DNA from: an uncultured Spirochaetaceae bacterium
GTDB taxonomy: Bacteria > Spirochaetota > Spirochaetia > Treponematales > Treponemataceae
Reading direction: 5' to 3'
DNA length: 8,646 nucleotides
NCBI GenBank assembly: GCA_902796985.1
Contig: CADBRC010000319.1
Coordinates: 1 to 8,646 of the forward strand
Notes under the pieces: model-generated
Databases searched by the model: none
Seen by the model: the letters and a program-made list of their open reading frames with translations, nothing else
Told to the model about the DNA's origin: nothing
Shown here: positions 6,313 through 8,646 of the stretch, piece by piece
Numbering within the stretch: the first letter of the stretch is position 1
Layout: each line of letters begins with the position of its first letter
Program-made: the position numbers and the translations under genes

Positions 6313-7035
6313 TCACAGCACCGCGTTCAGGAACTGCTGCAGGCGTTCGGACTTGGGAGACTGAAAAATGACCCCGGGGCTGCCGCTCTCGGCGATGAGG
6401 CCTCCGTCCATGAAGAGGACGCGGGTGGCGACCTCACGCGCGAATCCCATCTCGTGAGTCACGACGACCATCGTCATCCCTTCCTTTGCGAGGTCCTTCA
6501 TCAGGGCAAGCACCTCTCCGACCATCTCCGGGTCGAGCGCGCTCGTCGGTTCGTCAAAGAGGATGACCTTAGGATTCATCGCGAGGGATCGGACTATCGC
6601 AATGCGCTGTTTCTGTCCGCCGGAAAGCGATGAGGGGTATGCGTCCGCCTTGTCGGCAAGTCCTATCCGTCCAAGAAGGGAAAGGGCGTTCTCCCTGGCC
6701 TCCTCCTCTCCCTGGAGTCCCAGTGTCAGCGGAGCGAGCGTGATGTTCCGCATGACCGTCAGGTGCGGGAAGAGGTTGAAGTGCTGGAAGACCATGTTCA
6801 TCTTCTGGCGTATCTTGTTTATGTCCGTGTCCTTGGCGGTGATGTCCTGCCCGTCAAAGATAATGCTGCCCGAGTCCGGCTTTTCCAGCAGGTTCAGGCA
6901 GCGGAGGAATGTGGACTTGCCCGCACCGGACGGGCCGATGATGACAATTTTCTCGCCCTCGGCAATGGACTCCGTGATACCGTTCAGTATCGTCAGGTCG
7001 CCGAAGCGTTTTACCAGCTGCTTAACTTCTATCAC
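6313..7035 (-). CDS. Amino-acid ABC transporter ATPase (GlnQ/HisP type)
   Basis: Predicted 240-residue ATPase that powers a polar-amino-acid importer at the inner face of the membrane. All motifs are intact: Walker A G34-PSGAGKS-T42, Q-loop Q84 in [13 protein letters not shown], signature LSGGQ at 137-141, Walker B VILFDE at 157-162 followed by PTSALD, and switch histidine H194 in [10 protein letters not shown]. The length and the FNLFPH and [13 protein letters not shown] segments place it in the polar amino-acid (PAAT) subfamily. The start is a GTG inside the end of the permease gene, a 14-base overlap suggesting coupled translation. Substrate cannot be read from the ATPase; glutamine or glutamate is inferred from the neighbouring glnA. 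Confidence 0.95.
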   Translation of the reverse strand: MIEVKQLVKRFGDLTILNGITESIAEGEKIVIIGPSGAGKSTFLRCLNLLEKPDSGSIIFDGQDITAKDTDINKIRQKMNMVFQHFNLFPHLTVMRNITLAPLTLGLQGEEEARENALSLLGRIGLADKADAYPSSLSGGQKQRIAIVRSLAMNPKVILFDEPTSALDPEMVGEVLALMKDLAKEGMTMVVVTHEMGFAREVATRVLFMDGGLIAESGSPGVIFQSPKSERLQQFLNAVL

Positions 7036-7693
7036 TTTTAGCCAGCCTTTTTTCGAACACGGAGAACAGCCTGGTCAGCCCCACCGTGAGGATAAGATAG
7101 ATCGCCGCACAGCAGAGCAGGGGTATCCATGCGTTGTAGGTCGCGTTCCTGATGTTGTCGCAGGACTTCTGCAAGTCCATGACGGCGATGAAGCTCGCGA
7201 CCGACGTTTCCTTTATGAGTGCGATGAACTCGCTCGTGAAGGTAGGCAGTATCGTACGGAAAGCCTGGGGCATGATGATTTTCACCATCGTCTGCGCCCA
7301 GTTCAGGCCGAGCGAGCGGCCCGCCTCCATCTGCCCTGCGTCCACCCCCTGTATGCCCGCGCGGAAAATCTCCGTGCAGTAGGCCCCGGAGTTTATGCCG
7401 AATGAGATGATTGCGACAAGGACGGCATTCTTTACCCCCATCGGCGAAAAGATGACGAAGTAGAAAATCATCAGCTGAGTCGCCATAGGGATTCCGCGTA
7501 TAATCGTCGTATAGATGTTTGCGACAGCAACGAGGGGCTTCTTTTTGGAAATCTTGAGCAGGGCGAACGCGCAGCCCAAGACAGATCCAATGGCGACCGC
7601 GCAGATGGAGATGAGGAGCGTCGTGCCCAGCCCCTGCGGTACCAGCCGCCAGCGCCCCTTGGCTATCATCGTATCGTAGAAAGACTGGAACAT
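7022..7693 (-). CDS. Amino-acid ABC transporter permease (GlnP/HisM type)
   Basis: Predicted 223-residue inner-membrane protein. About five membrane segments can be seen (roughly residues 22-46, 58-83, 87-105, 150-170 and 188-210). The cytoplasmic coupling loop contains the family EAA motif, E123-A-G-R-S-L-G129, followed by [16 protein letters not shown]. The [15 protein letters not shown] stretch (65-79) matches the usual RGTPLLVQL region of polar amino-acid permeases. Only one permease gene is present, so it probably works as a homodimer. It starts 18 bases after the binding-protein stop and its end overlaps the ATPase start by 14 bases, as expected for one importer operon. Confidence 0.94.
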   Translation of the reverse strand: MFQSFYDTMIAKGRWRLVPQGLGTTLLISICAVAIGSVLGCAFALLKISKKKPLVAVANIYTTIIRGIPMATQLMIFYFVIFSPMGVKNAVLVAIISFGINSGAYCTEIFRAGIQGVDAGQMEAGRSLGLNWAQTMVKIIMPQAFRTILPTFTSEFIALIKETSVASFIAVMDLQKSCDNIRNATYNAWIPLLCCAAIYLILTVGLTRLFSVFEKRLAKSDRS

Positions 7694-7711
7694 TCCGCCC
7701 TGCCTGCCGAC

Positions 7712-8482
7712 TTACTTGCGGACGATGATGACCTGGTTGGTCGAGAAGTAGGTGTCGGAGAAGTCCACGTTCTTGCGCCGCTCGTCAGTCGCCGTCATGC
7801 CGGACGCGATGAAGTCGATCGCTCCGGACTGGAGGGCAGCGATGAGCGCGTCGAACTCCATGTTGACAATCTCGAGCCTGGCCCCGTAGTCACGGGCAAT
7901 CATCTGGCTCAGCGTGATGTCGAAGCCGACCGGGTCAGAGCTTTCGATGTACTCGAAGGGCGGGAAGGCGGCATTCGTACCCATCTTGACAACCTTGCTG
8001 CCGGAGGTCTGAATCGTCTCGGGAAGCTTTATCTCACCGTCAGCAGGTATAAAGCGCGCAAGGAGGTCATCATAGGTTCCGTCGGATTTCATGTCCTTGA
8101 TGGTCTTGTTTATGGAGGCAAGCAGCCCGCTGTCGCTCTTGCGGACCGCTATGGCATATTCTTCGCTGGCGAACTTGTCCTGGACAATCTCAAGCTGGGG
8201 GTTCTTCTTTACGATTTCCTTTGCGGGAATTTCGTCCAGAACCACAGCATCGATTCCCCCGTTCTTGAGGTCGAGCGCGGCGTCAATTCCCGTCTTGAAG
8301 GACTTCACGTTGACACCCTTGGCTTCCTCCGTCAGGTACAGCTCACCGGTCGTTCCGGCCTGGCATCCCACGTTTTTGCCCTTCAGGTCCGCCGCGCTGT
8401 TTATCGTAACCTTCCCCTTCTTCGCACAGCCGGACAAGGCGAGGAGCGAAGCCGCTGCCAGTACAAATGCAATTTTTTTCAT
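7712..8482 (-). CDS. Circularly permuted family-3 amino-acid-binding lipoprotein
   Basis: Predicted 256-residue lipoprotein receptor of the importer. The start is the ATG at 8482 because it opens a classic signal (M-K-K, hydrophobic core, lipobox L-S-G-C with Cys19); longer readings to 8611 would bury the signal and cross the promoter. SBP_bac_3 segments occur in rotated order. Residues 26-112 are lobe 2, normally the middle (ADLKGKNVGCQAGTTGE, GGIDAVVLDEIPAKEIVKKNP, EEYAIAVRK). Residues 113-145 are the normal C-terminus (SINKTIKDMKSDGTYDDLL). Residues 146-164 are a linker, and 165-256 the normal N-terminal part (KMGTNAAFPPFEYIE, GFDITLSQMIA, SGMTATDERRKNVDFSDTYF), ending at the first hinge strand. 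Every part is present once. Ligand residues known from the family are retained: R235 for the carboxylate, D83 for the amino group, F173/F176 aromatics. Substrate is a polar amino acid, perhaps glutamine or glutamate. Confidence 0.93.
   Translation of the reverse strand: MKKIAFVLAAASLLALSGCAKKGKVTINSAADLKGKNVGCQAGTTGELYLTEEAKGVNVKSFKTGIDAALDLKNGGIDAVVLDEIPAKEIVKKNPQLEIVQDKFASEEYAIAVRKSDSGLLASINKTIKDMKSDGTYDDLLARFIPADGEIKLPETIQTSGSKVVKMGTNAAFPPFEYIESSDPVGFDITLSQMIARDYGARLEIVNMEFDALIAALQSGAIDFIASGMTATDERRKNVDFSDTYFSTNQVIIVRK
7991..8047 (-). other. Linker joining the ancestral C- and N-termini in the permuted receptor
   Basis: Codons 146-164 of the binding protein encode a Pro-, Gly- and Ser-containing stretch (PADGEIKLPETIQTSGSKV). 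It connects the last helix of the normal C-terminus to the first strand of the normal N-terminus. Its length and composition fit a flexible linker between termini that are close together in the fold. Confidence 0.7.
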
Positions 8483-8495
8483 AATTTCCCCATAT

Positions 8496-8500
8496 CTCCT
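8496..8500 (-). promoter_or_regulatory. Ribosome binding region of the binding-protein gene
   Basis: On the minus strand AGGAG (8496-8500) lies 13 bases before the ATG and GGGG (8488-8491) five bases before it. The closer GGGGAAA is the better spaced, and the two may act together. Confidence 0.4.
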
Positions 8501-8525
8501 GTATTTATTGAATATTTTCTGCATA

Positions 8526-8554
8526 AGTATACAAAATGCACGTTCGTATGTCAA
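8526..8554 (-). promoter_or_regulatory. Near-consensus promoter of the transporter-glnA-ANTAR unit
   Basis: On the minus strand TTGACA (-35, 8549-8554, perfect) and TATACT (-10, 8526-8531, 5 of 6) are separated by 17 bases. Transcription should start near 8519, leaving a leader of about 37 bases. This is the strongest promoter in the window. A twin repeat lies directly upstream. Confidence 0.85.
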
Positions 8555-8580
8555 CGAAACTTTCGCAGGAGAAACTTTTA
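8555..8580. promoter_or_regulatory. Twin GAAACTTT repeat, possible operator
   Basis: GAAACTTT occurs at 8556-8563 and again at 8571-8578, a 15-base period. The first copy is the centre of an 11-base palindrome (CGAAA-C-TTTCG, 8555-8565) that abuts the -35 box; the second is a looser version. The position fits an upstream regulator site. No regulator can be named. Confidence 0.4.
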
Positions 8581-8646
8581 CAGGGAAGCCCGGGAGAACA
8601 GGCAGCGGCAAGAATGACGGGCGGCTCCGGAGAAACAGACGGCCCC
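8581..8646. other. Window edge without an assignable gene
   Basis: These GC-rich bases hold no recognisable coding or RNA signal. An ATG at 8614 on the + strand opens a frame of 11 codons to the window end, but it lacks a ribosome site. It could be the first codons of a divergent gene or chance. Confidence 0.2.

Noticed and set aside
6563..7405. Open frame on the + strand antisense to the ATPase and permease genes
   Set aside because: It spans two intact transporter genes in opposite orientation and shows no recognisable motif.
7712..8482. The binding protein as a truncated, frameshifted or chimeric pseudogene
   Set aside because: The frame is continuous, every domain segment occurs once, ligand-contact residues are kept, and the gene has a strong promoter and intact downstream transporter genes.
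8483..8611. Extended N-terminus of the amino-acid-binding lipoprotein
   Set aside because: It crosses the promoter and precedes a perfect lipoprotein signal peptide; the ATG at 8482 is the sensible start.
1..8646. CRISPR array, insertion sequence or prophage features
   Set aside because: No regularly spaced repeats, transposase or integrase motifs, or terminal inverted repeats are visible.

Overview
The window looks like a chromosomal segment of a GC-rich spirochete, most likely a Treponema relative. The reasons are a relaxed spirochete-type lipobox (F-L-S-C) on a large peptide-binding lipoprotein, a TTG start, the overall gene repertoire, and tRNA genes without an encoded CCA. The glutamine synthetase and its ANTAR partner resemble a pairing I know mainly from Clostridia, so the taxonomic call is moderate, not firm.

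Layout. Positions 1-340 hold two + strand tRNA genes, Gln(CUG) and Glu(CUC), closed by a strong intrinsic terminator. Positions 414-3356 hold a promoter, an orphan family-5 peptide-binding lipoprotein and, 12 bases later, a NudC-type NAD(H) pyrophosphatase. Positions 3357-4504 hold a second + strand unit: promoter, thioredoxin, and a DTW-domain tRNA aminocarboxypropyltransferase that overlaps or abuts it. Positions 4476-8554 hold a compact minus-strand unit read right to left: family-3 amino-acid-binding lipoprotein, membrane permease, ATPase, glutamine synthetase and an ANTAR-domain RNA-binding regulator. The two blocks converge and their coding ends overlap by 29 bases.

How the genes work together. 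The minus-strand cluster reads as one nitrogen/amino-acid module: a three-part ABC importer for a polar amino acid (glutamine or glutamate is the best guess), the enzyme that makes glutamine from glutamate and ammonia, and a regulator of a class that controls transcription antitermination. A near-consensus promoter (TTGACA-17-TATACT) drives the importer, with a twin GAAACTTT repeat directly upstream of its -35 box. A second promoter-like sequence lies in the 51-base gap before glnA.

The most striking observation is that the family-3 binding protein is circularly permuted. After its lipoprotein signal it begins with the part that is normally the middle (lobe 2), continues into the normal C-terminus, crosses a short linker, and only then has the normal N-terminal part of lobe 1, ending at the hinge. 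All parts are present once, so it looks like a complete, rearranged and probably functional receptor, not a broken gene. A second puzzle is that neither promoter in the ANTAR unit leaves a leader long enough for the two-hairpin target such regulators usually bind.
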